DNA of 64,000 bases from Streptomyces sp. TS71-3 (GTDB lineage: Bacteria; Actinomycetota; Actinomycetes; Streptomycetales; Streptomycetaceae): contig NZ_BNEL01000003.1 in NCBI RefSeq assembly GCF_018327685.1, forward strand, positions 1,178,001 through 1,242,000, written 5' to 3'. Within the stretch, counting starts at the first letter, position 1. The number at the start of each line of letters is the position of its first letter. The position numbers and the translations under genes were made by a program. Below are positions 34,656-44,800 of this stretch, one piece after another. The notes under the pieces were generated by a model. The model saw only the letters and a program-made list of their open reading frames with translations. It was not told the DNA's origin and did not search any database.

Positions 34656-35191
34656 GTGTCCGTGTGGCGGGCTCTTGAGGAACGTACGGTCTACGAGAAC
34701 CGGTGGGTCACCGTGAACATGGCCGATGTCGTACTGCCGGATGGCCGACATCTCGATCACACCGTGATCAGGTTGCGGCCCGTCGCGGTCGCAGCGGTTG
34801 TCAACGACGCGAACGAGGTGCTGCTCCTGTGGCGCCACCGGTTCATCACCGAGGCATGGGGATGGGAGCTGCCCTCCGGCGGTGTGGCCGAAGAGGGGAA
34901 GACCCCGCCGTCGCCGCGGCGCGGGAGCTGGAAGAGGAGACCGGTTGGCGCCCGGGGCCCATGCGGTTGCTGCTGGCGCTGGATCCGATGCCCGGCATCT
35001 CCACATCGCATCACCGTGTGTACTGGGCTGACTCGGCAAAGGAGATCGGTACGCCGAGGGACGCGTTCGAGTCGGCGCGCCGTGAATGGGTGCCACTGGC
35101 CAAGGTGCCAGAGCTGATCGAGCAAGGCGCGATCCGCTCGGCGAACGCGGTATCAGCCCTGCTGATGCTGCATCGCATGCGTCTCGGGTAG
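34656..35191 (+). pseudogene. NUDIX hydrolase, frameshifted in the Nudix box
   Basis: The first frame reads RALEERTVYENRWVTVNMAD, ANEVLLLWRHRFITEAWGWE and LPSGGVAEEG. The second continues EDPAVAAARELEEETGW to LLMLHRMRLG at 35191. Joined, they give a canonical Nudix box (GGVAEEGEDPAVAAARELEEETGW region, Gx5Ex7REUxEE). The break lies in a GGGG run (34895-34898) where one G appears lost. The intact protein would be about 178 residues, of the ADP-ribose pyrophosphatase type. It sits 40 bases after the XRE/TPR relic. GTG 34656 is my preferred start. Confidence 0.8.
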
Positions 35192-35380
35192 CGAGCACGA
35201 CGAAAGCGCCGCCTTCTTCCAACGCGGCAAGGGGTGCACTGGCTCGGGCGCCGCAACTTGTGTGCGGGTGGGGGTTGTCCACACCCCTCATTCGGGAGGC
35301 AGCACCATCCTCTCGCGCTCCCGGAACGGGTTGGCTGGTGATCGTCACCGATCAGCAGCACCGCACCGGGGGATCCGATC

Positions 35381-36521
35381 ATGCAGATGCCGTCGTCCAG
35401 AAAGACATACAGGAAGACCGGGGCCGTCGTACTGACCGCGGTCCTGCTCGCGGTGGCCTCGCCCATGGCCTCACCGATGACCGCGACCGCCGCGAGCGCT
35501 GACCCTGCCGCCCCCGCCTCCGCCCCCGCCGGCCACCCGGCGCCGACTCACCCCTACGGCGAGGACGCGCTGCGCCGGGACCTGGCCGCCGTACGGGAGG
35601 CCGGGGGAGGCGACGTGAACGTCCTGGCCAGGGTCGACGGGGCGCACGGCGCAGCTCCGCCCATGGCGCGGATCGGCAGCCGGAGGGCCGGGTCCTCGGA
35701 GCCGATCCCGTGGAACGCGCACTTCCGGGGTGGCGAGTACGACGAAGACGTTCACGGCGACCGTGGTCCTGCAACTCGTCGCGGAGAAGCGGCTCTCGCT
35801 CGGCGACACCGTCGAGCACTGGCTGCCGGGGGTCGTCGCGGGCAACGGCAACGACGGCCGCCGCATCACCGTCCGCGACCTGCTCCGCCAGACCAGCGGC
35901 CTGTACGACTACGTCGACGCCCCGGAGGTCCAGGACCGGCTGGTCAACCACTTCGACGAGAACCGCTACGACACCACACCCGCGGCCGACCTCGTCGCCG
36001 TGGCGATGAAGCACCGCCCGCTGTTCGTGCCGCGGCCGGGCGGGGCCACCCGGTGGGCGTACTCCAACACCAACTACCTGCTGGCCGCGATGGTCGCCGA
36101 GAAGGCCGGCGGTGCGAGCTGGGAGGAGCAGACCGAGCGCCGGGTGATCGCGCGACTGGGACTGCGGGACACCTCCATCCCCGGGCTCGACCCGCACCTG
36201 CCCGACCTGCACGTGAACGCGTACCTGACCGGCCCCGACGGCAACCGCCTCGACGTCACCGAGCACAGCTTCCAGCACACCGCGGACTCCGGCGTGGTGA
36301 GCACCGCCGCCGACCTGAACACCTTCTTCCGCGCTCTGGCCGGCGGCCGGCTGCTCCCCGCCGCGCCGGGTACGTCGACCCGACCTTGCCGGATCAGGCA
36401 CGTCGACCCGGCCCGTGCCGGATCAGGTACGTCGACCCGGCCCGTGCCGGATCAGGTACGTCGACCCGGCCCGTGCCGGACCGCTCAGCCGCGCCGGCTG
36501 GAGTCCCCTCAGCAACGCTGA
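35381..36521 (+). pseudogene. Beta-lactamase-fold serine hydrolase, frameshifted and 3'-truncated
   Basis: The first frame has a signal peptide (KTGAVVLTAVLLAVASPMAS), HPYGEDALRRDLAAVRE and PIPWNAHFR. The active-site part, VASTTKTFTATVVLQLVAEK (SxxK), follows in another frame after a GGGG run (35727-35730) that seems one G too long. RDLLRQTSGLYDYV, WAYSNTNYLLAAMV (YxN motif) and HTADSGVVSTAADLNTFFRA are all family landmarks of DD-carboxypeptidase-like serine hydrolases. Homology stops near 36365, where 28-29-bp tandem repeats take over; the C-terminal HxG-containing part is gone. It is most probably inactive. Confidence 0.8.
36370..36480. repeat. 28-29-bp tandem repeat, about four copies
   Basis: Copies begin at 36370, 36398, 36427 and 36456; the core is TACGTCGACCCGGCCCGTGC followed by CGGATCAG. 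The array replaces the 3' end of the serine hydrolase relic. Confidence 0.85.
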
Positions 36522-36599
36522 CCGGAGTCCCGTCAACCGCGCCGTCCGGAATCCCCCCAGCAGCGGTGCCAGAGCCCCGTCACCGCTGCTGAGCTGCGC

Positions 36600-36663
36600 G
36601 GACAGCCGGACAGCCGGACAGCCGGACAGCCGGACAGCCGGACAGCCGGACAGCCGGACAGCC
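36600..36663. repeat. 8-bp microsatellite (GGACAGCC)8
   Basis: Eight perfect tandem copies of GGACAGCC, followed by degenerate copies to about 36700. The unit length is not a multiple of three, so no conserved protein is implied. Confidence 0.95.
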
Positions 36664-37020
36664 GGACACCCGGACCCCGGACTCCCGGACACCCCGGCCG
36701 GACGTGCCGCCGGACCGGGCCCGTGCCGCCGCGGATGAGCGGTGTGGCCGGACGGCCGCAAACAGGCAGGTCGGAGGGCTCCCCACAGCGCCTCACCGGC
36801 GTGTCCGGCACCCCTGGGGCGCTCCGGCGCACGGAGGCCGCCTACACTTTCGCACTCACGGCTGCCCCCTGCCGTCCTGGACAGCTTCGCGGCCGGGAGG
36901 TGCAGAGCACGGGCGGGACGAGCTTGATGAGCCGGTGGGCCCGAGGAGCCCGCCAGGAGCCCACGCAGCCGCAGCCACGTATCCGAAGCTTCTTCCAACC
37001 CGCCAGGCCAAGACCGAGGG
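36664..37020. other. Region upstream of the osmoprotectant ABC genes
   Basis: About 355 bases without a supported gene; it should hold the promoter of the transporter operon. CTACACTTTC at about 36841-36850 is locally A+T-rich. No confident -10/-35 pair. Confidence 0.4.
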
Positions 37021-38337
37021 GTGTTTGGCGCCTTGATAGTCATCGAAGATGTCAGCAAGCGGTATCCAGACGGCACCGTGGCCGTCGACAGGCTGTCGCT
37101 GGAGATTCCAGACCGCTCGATCACCGTGCTGGTGGGCCCCTCGGGGTGTGGGAAGACGACCACCCTGCGAATGATCAACCGCATGATCGAGCCGACCGCG
37201 GGCCGGATCCTTCTCGACGGGGCGGACATCCAGCAGCAGCCGGTCAACGCACTGCGCCGCTCCATGGGCTACGTCATCCAGAACGCCGGCCTCTTCCAGC
37301 ACCGCACGGTCGTCGACAACATCGCCACCGTGCCGCGGCTGCTCGGCTGGTCCAAGCAGCGTGCACGCGCGCGTGCGGCCGAGCTGATGGAGCGCGTCGG
37401 CCTCGACGCGTCCATGGCCAAGCGGTACCCGTACCAGCTCTCCGGCGGCCAGCAGCAGCGTGTCGGCGTGGCCAGGGCGCTGGCGGCCGACCCGCCCGTG
37501 CTGCTGATGGACGAGCCGTTCTCGGCGGTCGACCCGGTCGTCCGGCGCGGCCTCCAGGAGGAGCTGCTGCGGATCCAGGCGGAGCTGGGCAAGGCCATCG
37601 TCTTCGTCACGCACGACATCGACGAGGCCATCCGGCTCGGCGACCAGGTCGCCGTGCTGCGCACCGGCGGGAAGCTCGCGCAGTTCGCGGCGCCCGACGA
37701 GCTGCTGTCGGCTCCGTCCGACCCGTTCGTGGCGGACTTCCTCGGCGCCGACCGCGGCATCCGCGGCCTCTCGTTCTTCTCCTCCGCGGGGCTGAACCTG
37801 GACCCGGCCCCGGTCGTCGCGGTCGACGCCACCGCCAAGCAGGTCGCCAAGCGCGTCACCCCCGACGTGCCGTACGTGCTGGTCACGGACGTGGACGGCA
37901 AGCCGCTCGGGTGGGCGGAGCCGGCCGAGTGGACGGACGGGGAGAAGACGCTCACGCCGTACGGACAGACCTTCGAGTTCGGCCGGGACTCCCTGCGCGT
38001 CGCCCTCGACTGCGCGGTGCTGTCGCCGACCGGCTGGGCCGTCGGCGTGGACCGCACCGGCAGCGTGGTGGGCGTCGCCTCGCAGGAGACGGTGGCCACG
38101 GCGATCCGCGCGGCGCACGCCGAGCGCGCCATCCGGGCCCGGGACGAGGCCGCGTACGGGGCGGGCGCGGCGCGCGGTGCGGGTGCGGGCGGCTCCGGCG
38201 TATCCGGTGGCTCCGGCGGCCCCGGCGCGGCGAGCGGGGCCGGCGGCGCCGCGGAGCGCCCGGACGACCGGACGGCCGCGGAGCCCGGCGGGGAGCCCGA
38301 CACCGCGGCGGGCGCCGGCGCGGAGGCCGCGCAGTGA
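37021..38337 (+). CDS. Glycine betaine/osmoprotectant ABC transporter ATPase
   Basis: A 438-residue ABC ATPase of the ProV/OpuCA class. Walker A is GPSGCGKTT (about 39-47), the Q-loop is in YVIQNAGLF, the signature is LSGGQQQRVGVARAL, Walker B is VLLMDEPFSAVDP and the switch His is in VFVTHDIDEA. After the ATPase comes a CBS-like regulatory region (about 280-360, PDVPYVLVTDVDGKPLGW) and an Ala/Gly-rich tail. It powers uptake of betaine, proline or choline in osmotic stress. The GTG at 37021 starts MFGALIVIEDV; the TTG at 37033 (LIVIEDVSKRYPDG) matches the usual family start better. It overlaps the next permease by GTGA. Confidence 0.95.
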   Translation: MFGALIVIEDVSKRYPDGTVAVDRLSLEIPDRSITVLVGPSGCGKTTTLRMINRMIEPTAGRILLDGADIQQQPVNALRRSMGYVIQNAGLFQHRTVVDNIATVPRLLGWSKQRARARAAELMERVGLDASMAKRYPYQLSGGQQQRVGVARALAADPPVLLMDEPFSAVDPVVRRGLQEELLRIQAELGKAIVFVTHDIDEAIRLGDQVAVLRTGGKLAQFAAPDELLSAPSDPFVADFLGADRGIRGLSFFSSAGLNLDPAPVVAVDATAKQVAKRVTPDVPYVLVTDVDGKPLGWAEPAEWTDGEKTLTPYGQTFEFGRDSLRVALDCAVLSPTGWAVGVDRTGSVVGVASQETVATAIRAAHAERAIRARDEAAYGAGAARGAGAGGSGVSGGSGGPGAASGAGGAAERPDDRTAAEPGGEPDTAAGAGAEAAQ

Positions 38338-39083
38338 ACGAGTTCTTCGACATGCCCAGCGACCTCCAGCACAGCTACCTGGGGCTCGTCGGCTGGCATC
38401 TGGAGGAGGCGCTGATCCCGGTGGTCGCCGGGCTGCTGATCGCGCTGCCGATCGGGCAGCTCTGCGTCCGCTTCAAGTGGATCTACCCACCCGTCCTGTG
38501 GGTCACGACGGTGCTGTACGCGGTGCCGTCGCTGGCCTTCTTCGTCGTCCTGATCGACTACACCGGTCAGAGCCAGATCACCGTCATGATCCCGCTGTCG
38601 CTCTACAGCCTGGTGGTGCTGGTCCCGGCGATCGTCGACGGTGTGCGGTCGGTGCCCGAGGAGACGAACGCCGCGGCCGCCGCCATGGGCATCGGCCCGG
38701 TGCGCCGCTACCTCCAGGTGCAGCTGCCCATCGCGGTGCCCGCGATCATCGCGGGGCTGCGGGTGGCGACGGTCTCCAGCATCAGCCTGGTCAGCGTCGG
38801 CACCCTGATCGGCAACCAGGGCGCGCTGGGCAACCTGCTCGCCGACGCGATGTTCTACCACCGGCCGATCCTCGCGGTCAGCTCCGTGGTCACCACCGCC
38901 GTGCTCGCCATCCTCGCCGACGCGCTGCTCGTGCTGGTCAGGCGGCTCCTCACGCCCTGGCAGCCGCGCGGCGCGCGCAGCTCTGCCCGTGCCGGGCGCC
39001 GCGGCGGCGGATCGCATGACGAAAGCACGTCGTCCCCGGGCGCCGGAGAGGGCGCCGCGCCGGCCCTGGAGCGTGTGCCGTGA
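38334..39083 (+). CDS. Osmoprotectant ABC transporter permease (1)
   Basis: A 249-residue inner-membrane permease with about five or six helices (ALIPVVAGLLIALPIGQLCV, PVLWVTTVLYAVPSLAFFVV). The coupling-loop motif EETNAAAAAMGIGPVRRYLQ contacts the ATPase. Its GTG overlaps the stop of the ATPase gene (38334-38337), and its own stop overlaps the next permease start (39080-39083). The tail after LLTPWQPRG is low complexity. It pairs with the second permease as an OpuCB/OpuCD-type heterodimer. Confidence 0.94.
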   Translation: MNEFFDMPSDLQHSYLGLVGWHLEEALIPVVAGLLIALPIGQLCVRFKWIYPPVLWVTTVLYAVPSLAFFVVLIDYTGQSQITVMIPLSLYSLVVLVPAIVDGVRSVPEETNAAAAAMGIGPVRRYLQVQLPIAVPAIIAGLRVATVSSISLVSVGTLIGNQGALGNLLADAMFYHRPILAVSSVVTTAVLAILADALLVLVRRLLTPWQPRGARSSARAGRRGGGSHDESTSSPGAGEGAAPALERVP

Positions 39084-39745
39084 ACGTCTTCCACTTCATG
39101 CAGGCCTTCTTCTCGGACAGCGCCCACTGGCACGGTTACGACGGCATCCCGCAGCGGGTGCTGGAGCACATCGAGTACTCGGCCGCGGCCCTGGCCATCG
39201 CCGCCGCGATCGGGCTGCCGATCGGCATGGTCACCGGGCACACCGGCCGGGGCGGCAACGCGCTGGCGTTCGTGGCGACCGCGGCGCGTGCGCTGCCCAG
39301 CTTCGGCCTGCTGGTGCTGATGTTCGTGCTGATCGGCCTGAGCACGCTGCCGGTGATGATCCCGCTGGTGGTGCTGGCCGTGCCGCCCATCCTCGTGACC
39401 ACCTACGAGGCGGTGCGCAGCGTGGAGGCCTCGCCCGTGGACGCGGCGCGCGGCATGGGGATGCACCCCGTGAAGATCCTCTTCCAGGTGGAGCTGCCGG
39501 TGGCGCTGCCGCTGATACTCAGCGGGCTCAGGTCGGCGGCGATCCAGATCGTCTCCACGGCCACCATCGCGGCGTACGTGAGCCTCGGCGGCATCGGCCG
39601 CTACATCGTGGACGGGCTCTACCAGCGGAACTACGAGAAGGTGGTGGGCGGCGCCGCCCTGGTCGCCGTCCTCGCCCTGCTGGTCCTCGCCCTCTTCTGG
39701 ACGGTGGGGCGGACGTTCGTCTCCCGGGGGGTACGGAGGCGCTGA
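39080..39745 (+). CDS. Osmoprotectant ABC transporter permease (2)
   Basis: A 221-residue permease starting MNVFHFMQAFFSDSAHW. Helices include YSAAALAIAAAIGLPIGMVT, ALPSFGLLVLMFVLIGLSTL and AALVAVLALLVLALFWTVG; the coupling loop is SPVDAARGMGMHPVKILFQ. It starts inside the stop of permease 1 (GTGA). It lacks a fused substrate-binding domain, so it depends on the separate binding protein at 45610. Confidence 0.94.
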   Translation: MNVFHFMQAFFSDSAHWHGYDGIPQRVLEHIEYSAAALAIAAAIGLPIGMVTGHTGRGGNALAFVATAARALPSFGLLVLMFVLIGLSTLPVMIPLVVLAVPPILVTTYEAVRSVEASPVDAARGMGMHPVKILFQVELPVALPLILSGLRSAAIQIVSTATIAAYVSLGGIGRYIVDGLYQRNYEKVVGGAALVAVLALLVLALFWTVGRTFVSRGVRRR

Positions 39746-39767
39746 CCCACGCTCCGGTGCCCCGATA

Positions 39768-39892
39768 GGGGCGCGGGGAACTGCGCGAGCAACCACCACC
39801 GGCCGATGGCCGCACGCGACAGAAACCGCCCTCTTCGGGCCGGTGGCGATCTGACGGTCTCGTCGTGGTTGCTCGCGCGGTTCCTCGCCCCC
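39768..39892. repeat. Inverted pair of the dispersed GGGGCGCGGGGAACTGCGCG element
   Basis: One copy (39768-39797, GGGGCGCGGGGAACTGCGCG then AGCAACCACC) faces an inverted, slightly diverged copy (39865-39892, GTGGTTGCTCGCGCGGTTCC). They lie between convergent genes, so the folded RNA could terminate transcription from both sides. Confidence 0.8.
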
Positions 39893-39904
39893 CTTACGGG
39901 GCGC

Positions 39905-40558
39905 TCAGCTCGTCGCGCGCGCCAGCGCGTGTTCCAGGACCACCAGAAGCGCGTCCCGCACGGACCCCCGCTCACGCGCGTCGAAGACCGTGAGCGGAAC
40001 GTTCTCGCGCACGTCCAGCGCCCACCGCACATCGCTGAGGTCGTGTTCGAGCTGACCGTCGAACGCGTTGACGGCCACGGCGAACGGGATCTCGCGGTGC
40101 TCGAAGTAGTCGACGGCGGCGTAGCAGTCGTCCAGCCGCCGGGTGTCCACGATCACCAGGCCGCCGAGCGCGCCCTCCACCAGGTCGTCCCACATGAAGC
40201 CGAACCGCTCCTGGCCGGGCGTGCCGAACAGGTACAGCTTCAGCGTCGGGTCGAGCGTGACGCAGCCGAAGTCCAGCGCCACGGTGGTGGTGGTCTTCTG
40301 CGGGGTGTGGCTGAGGTCGTCCACGCCCGCGGCGACCGACGTGATCGACGCCTCCGTGGTCAGCGGCTCGATCTCGGAGATGGACGCCACCGTGGTCGTC
40401 TTGCCCACCCCGAAACCGCCCGCGATCACCATCTTGACGGGCAGCGGCGGGCGCGCCGGAACGCCGTCGGCTCTCTCCTGCCGAACGGCCGTACCGTGCT
40501 CCGGGGCGTCAGAGGTCACGGCGGGCACCCCTGGAGTCGGGAACGGCGCGGAGTCCAT
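39905..40558 (-). CDS. cvnD: Conservon GTPase-like ATP/GTP-binding protein
   Basis: A 217-residue MglA/Ras-like small GTPase. Seen: G1 GGFGVGKTT, G3 DFGCVTLDPTLKLYLFGTPGQ with GQERF, and NAFD as the G4-like motif. It is the fourth gene of the Streptomyces cvn layout, a membrane-signalling module that behaves like a G-protein-coupled system. The ATG at 40558 overlaps cvnC by 50 bases; the GTG at 40519 (VTSDAPEHG), with AGGGG 8 bases upstream, gives only an 11-base overlap and may be the real start. No cytochrome P450 follows, unlike in some conservons. Confidence 0.94.
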   Translation of the reverse strand: MDSAPFPTPGVPAVTSDAPEHGTAVRQERADGVPARPPLPVKMVIAGGFGVGKTTTVASISEIEPLTTEASITSVAAGVDDLSHTPQKTTTTVALDFGCVTLDPTLKLYLFGTPGQERFGFMWDDLVEGALGGLVIVDTRRLDDCYAAVDYFEHREIPFAVAVNAFDGQLEHDLSDVRWALDVRENVPLTVFDARERGSVRDALLVVLEHALARATS

Positions 40559-41285
40559 CGATAACCCTTCTCAGGACGGAGGCATCGCGGGCGGGGTTGC
40601 CCTGCGGGAGGTACAAGGACAGCTGGCCGTCGGCGCGCAGGTCGTCGGCGAGCACCCGGATGACGTTGAGATGCATACGGAGCTTTGCGGCGATCTCCGC
40701 CAGCGACTGCGGCTCCTGGCAGACGGCGACGATGTCCCGGTGCTCGAAGGCGAAGGTGTCGAGAGCGGCGATACCGCTGCTCGTCGCCACGACCTGCGTC
40801 TCCACCGGGAGAGGCGGCACCAGCCCGTCTCCCCCCGCCACCCGGCCGGCGGTGAGCAGGAACGGACGGACCGCGGAGGCGGGATACTCGGGCTCGGCGT
40901 ATCCGGAATCGCCGTACTCCGCCTCGGGGTACGGACCCGGCGCCTCAGGGTACCCCGCCTCATCATACGGGCTCTCAGGACTCCAACCGCCGCCGGGCGC
41001 CCGCTCGTGCCGCGGGCCGCCGCCCCGCGTGCCGTCGAGGAGCGAGCCGTCGGGGGCTGAGCCGTCGAGGAGCGAGCCGTCGGGGGCAGAGCCGTCGGGG
41101 CGCATGCCTGAGGGGCCCGTGAGGCCGGAACCCGGGAGGCCGGGGCGCGGGAAGTCGTGTCGCGTCAGGTCGGGATAGGCGCCGTCGGCGTACGCGTCGT
41201 CGGCGAACAGTCCCCCGGCGCCGGGCCCCGCGGGGTACGACCCGTCGTCCGCAGGGCGCCCGGACGGTGTGTCACCGGCCCTCAT
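40509..41285 (-). CDS. cvnC: Conservon DUF742 protein
   Basis: A 258-residue protein. A long acidic, Tyr/Gly/Pro-rich N-terminus contains two copies of GSAPDGSLLD. The DUF742 domain (VRPFLLTAGRVAGGDGLVP onward) has a winged-helix-like fold with PQSLAEIAAKLRMHLNVIRV as the recognition segment. In conservons this protein pairs with CvnB and the GTPase. I chose the ATG at 41285, which has GGAGGT at 7 bases; the GTG at 41294 is too close to that site. Confidence 0.93.
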   Translation of the reverse strand: MRAGDTPSGRPADDGSYPAGPGAGGLFADDAYADGAYPDLTRHDFPRPGLPGSGLTGPSGMRPDGSAPDGSLLDGSAPDGSLLDGTRGGGPRHERAPGGGWSPESPYDEAGYPEAPGPYPEAEYGDSGYAEPEYPASAVRPFLLTAGRVAGGDGLVPPLPVETQVVATSSGIAALDTFAFEHRDIVAVCQEPQSLAEIAAKLRMHLNVIRVLADDLRADGQLSLYLPQGNPARDASVLRRVIDGLRAVPDSRGARRDL

Positions 41286-41358
41286 CGGGTCCACCTCCCT
41301 CGCGCTCGTGCCCGTTCGCCGTCTCCACCGTCCCGTACGTGCCGCCGCCGGATCGGGT

Positions 41359-41880
41359 TCATTCGGCGGCCGCGGAGCCCACCGAGTTCTTCAGCTCCAT
41401 GATGAGCTGCGGACTGAGTGCGGCGCCCGCGCGGTTGGCGAACAGCGCCATCTCGTACGCGATGTTGCCCAGCTTCGCCTCCTTCGAGGTGACGACGCCG
41501 AGCACGGCGCCCGCGCCGAGCGCGGAGACGAGCAGGTGCCCGCCCTCCAGGTCGACGATGACCTTGTTGAGGCCGCCGAGGCCGTAGTGCCCGGAGGCGC
41601 CCGCGGCCAGGCTGGTCAGGCCGGAGACGATCGCCGCCAGCCGCTCCGAGTCCGCGTGGTCGCGCAGCCGGGAGACGGCGATCAGCAGGCCGTCGGACGA
41701 GACGCCTATGGCGTCCACGACACCCGCGGTCTGGGTGGCGAACCGGCTCAGCAGCCAGTTGAAGTCCTCGGCCGCGCCGTGCAGTTCGGGGTCGGCCTGA
41801 GGGGAAGGCAGGTGCGGTATGCGTGCGCCGGGGCGCGGCTCGGCCGCTCCGGAAGCGGACCCGTCGGTCCTGGTGGTCAT
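41359..41880 (-). CDS. cvnB: Conservon roadblock/LC7 protein
   Basis: A 173-residue protein. After a 38-residue flexible start comes a roadblock/LC7 domain: DFNWLLSRFATQTAGVVDAI, SSDGLLIAVSRL and GGLNKVIVDLEGGHLLVSAL. These proteins modulate small GTPases, here presumably CvnD. Its ATG overlaps the stop of cvnA (ATGA, 41877-41880), so the sensor and roadblock genes are coupled. A gap of 73 bases separates it from cvnC. Confidence 0.94.
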   Translation of the reverse strand: MTTRTDGSASGAAEPRPGARIPHLPSPQADPELHGAAEDFNWLLSRFATQTAGVVDAIGVSSDGLLIAVSRLRDHADSERLAAIVSGLTSLAAGASGHYGLGGLNKVIVDLEGGHLLVSALGAGAVLGVVTSKEAKLGNIAYEMALFANRAGAALSPQLIMELKNSVGSAAAE

Positions 41881-44800
41881 TGACCCATCCCTTCTGAGGA
41901 TGAGGACTGCTCTGTCCCGGTGGTGGGGCGTCCCCCGGGGTGCGGGGGCGGTCCCTGGCGAGGTGGTGCCTGACTGGGTGGTACCTGACGAGATGCGTCC
42001 GGCGGAACAGACGCCCGTGACCCCTGTGGAGGTTGCGCTTCCTGAGTTCCCGTCAGCCGATCGCGTAGTCGAAGATAGCCTGCGCCCAGTTGGCGTGCGC
42101 TGTCGCGCTGGGCCCGTTCCACGGCGGCCTCGAACTCCTCCATCTCCCGCCGTGCCGCCTCCGCGTCCACCGGCCGCCACCCCGGCGGCGCCTGGGTGCT
42201 GGGCTGCGGCGGCAGCACGCTCGACGCGGTGGTCGCCGACAGCGTCGCCCCGCGCACCCGGCGCCGCAGCGGATGCGGCGAGTGCGCCCCGGGCACCGGG
42301 GTGCGCCGGTCCTGCGCGCCGCCCGCCGGACCCCGCGCGCCCCGCTCCCGCGGCACCCGCCGGCCGGCCGCCTCCGGGCCGCCCGCCGCCGCCGGAGACC
42401 GGTCGGCGGACACCGAGCCCCGCCGGAACGAGGACCCGTCGATGAACGAGGCGTCGTCGGCGAACAGCGGACCGTCGGTCGAGAAAGGACCGTCAGTCCC
42501 CAAAGGACCGCCGGTCGGGAACGGGGCGCGGGTGGAGAACGGGTCGTCAGCGGGGAACCGGCCGCCGGTGGAGAACGGGTCCTCGACGGGCAGCGGGTCC
42601 TCGGCGGGCAGCGGGTCCTCGGCGGGCAACCGGTCGTCGGTGGGGAACGGGCCGTCCGCCGGGAACGGGCCGTCCGCGGTGAAGGGGCCCTCCGGGGGCA
42701 ACGGCCCCCCAGCGGAGAACGGATCGCCGGCCGCCGACCGGCTGCCCGATCCGTCGTCGCCGGTCGCCGACCCGGTCGCCGCCCTCGGCGCCGGTACCCG
42801 CCGGGGCAACCCCTTCCCCGTGGCCGGCCCCGAGCGGGCCGGCCGCCGGGCCGGGTCATCCGGCCGCCGCGCGGGAATCGGCCGCGGCGGCACCGCCTCC
42901 GCATGGACCGGAAGCAGGTGCATGGGCGGAACGATGACCGTCGCGGTGACACCCCCGCCGGGCGTGCGCGACAGCCTGGCCTGGATGCCCCAGCGGCGCG
43001 ACAGGCTGCCGACCACGAAGAGGCCGAGCACCTTGGTCGGCACCAGGTCGAGCCGTTCGCGGCGGACCAGCCGCGCGTTCTCCTCGTCCAGCCGCCCGGG
43101 GCTCATGCCCAGGCCGTGGTCGACGATCTCCACCACGGCCCCGTCGGTCACCAGCCGCCGGGAGGCGCCGGTCCACGGGTCCGCCACGTCCTCGTCTGCC
43201 TCCGCCGCCGTGCCCGCGGCACCCGCGCCGCTCCCGGAGGGGACGCCGGCGCCCACCCGCAGCAGCACCTCGACCCGGGTGCTGGCCGGGGAGAACGTCA
43301 CCGCGTTCTCCAGCAGTTCCGCCAGCATCAGCGTCAGGTCCCCGACCACGTCCGGCGAGATGGTGACGTCGCCGTCGGCGCGCGGGCTCACCCGCTGGTA
43401 GGACTCGATCTGGCCGAGGGCGGCCCGCACCACGTTGCTCAGCCGGACCGGGCCGAGGTCGGAGCCGGTCTCGCGGAGCCCGGCGAGCAGCATCAGGCTG
43501 TCGGCGTTGCGCTGGAGCCGCACCGCGATGTGGTCGATCCGGTAGAGGCGCTCCAGCACCTCAGGGTCGGTCTCGCCGCGCTCGACCGCGTCGATCAGCG
43601 CGAGCTGGCGTGCGGTGAGATTGCTCACCCTGCGCCCGATGTTGCCGAACATCTCCGCGAAGTTGCGGCGGCTGAGCACCTGGCGCTCCAGCAGCGCGGT
43701 CGCCTTGACCTGCACCTGGTTGAACGCCTCGGCCAGTTCTCCGATCTCGTCGCGCACCGGCACCGCGACGGCGGCCAGCCGCGGCGGCCCGGTGTCGGCC
43801 GCGTCGTCGTCGGCGACCCGGGCCAGCTCCTCGCCGGTCGCCTCGGCCACCCGGTGCGCCGCACGGGTGAGCGTGCGCACCGCCCGCAGCACCGAGCGGC
43901 GTGCCAGTACGGAGAACAGCAGCCAGGCCGCGAACGCCAGCACGGCCGCCAGCAGCAGCGCACCGGCCCGCCACCAGGCCTGCTTGGACGCCTGCTGGGT
44001 CTCGGCCGCGATGTCGCCGATCAGCGAGCGGGTGACCGAGAGGCGGTGCCGGGCCTGGCGCTCGTAGGTGCCCACGTCCCGCAGCGACGCGGCGAGCGCG
44101 GCGTGCACCTGCTCCGGCTTCTCGGCGACCAGGCCGCTCGGGTCCACCTGGAGCGCGGCGTAGTGCTCGGCGATGACGCTCTGGTCGGCCGTCCGCTCGA
44201 TGGCGCCCAGCCTCTGGCCCTGGGCGGCGTCGGCGTGCCGGCGGAACCGGTCGGCCTGGTAGCCGAACTGGTCGTGGGCGCCGACCGCGGACGTGAACTC
44301 GATGAGCGCGTTGGCGTCGCCGGTGCGCGCCGCGAACACGCTGGTCTCGAAGGTGGCGTGCGCGGTGTCCGCGCGCAGCAGGGCGTCCAGCAGGGTGGCC
44401 GAGGTGCCGGTGAGCGGCGTGGGCGTGTCCGTGGCCGGCGCGGATCCGGCGAGGTCGTCCACGCGGTCGGGGTCGCCCGCGGCGGGGCCGGCGTCCGCCG
44501 TTCCGGTGCTGTCGGCGGGGGTGGAGCCGTTGATGCCGAGGCCGTTGATGAGGTCGTCGACGGCACCGCCGTAGGCGGGGTCGATGTTGTCGGCGGGGAT
44601 GGGGCCCTGCTCGACGCTGCTGCGCAGGCTGTCCAGGCCCTCGATCTCCTTCAGCGCCTGCGCCTCGGCCGCCGGCAGGCGGCTGCCGAAGGCCTCGCGG
44701 ACGGTCTGGACCTGCGCGTTCACGGTCTGCTGCGCGGCGAGGTAGGGGGCGGTGTCGGGGGCCTCGGTGACGTCCGCGCCCATCGCCTCGTAGCGCAGGC

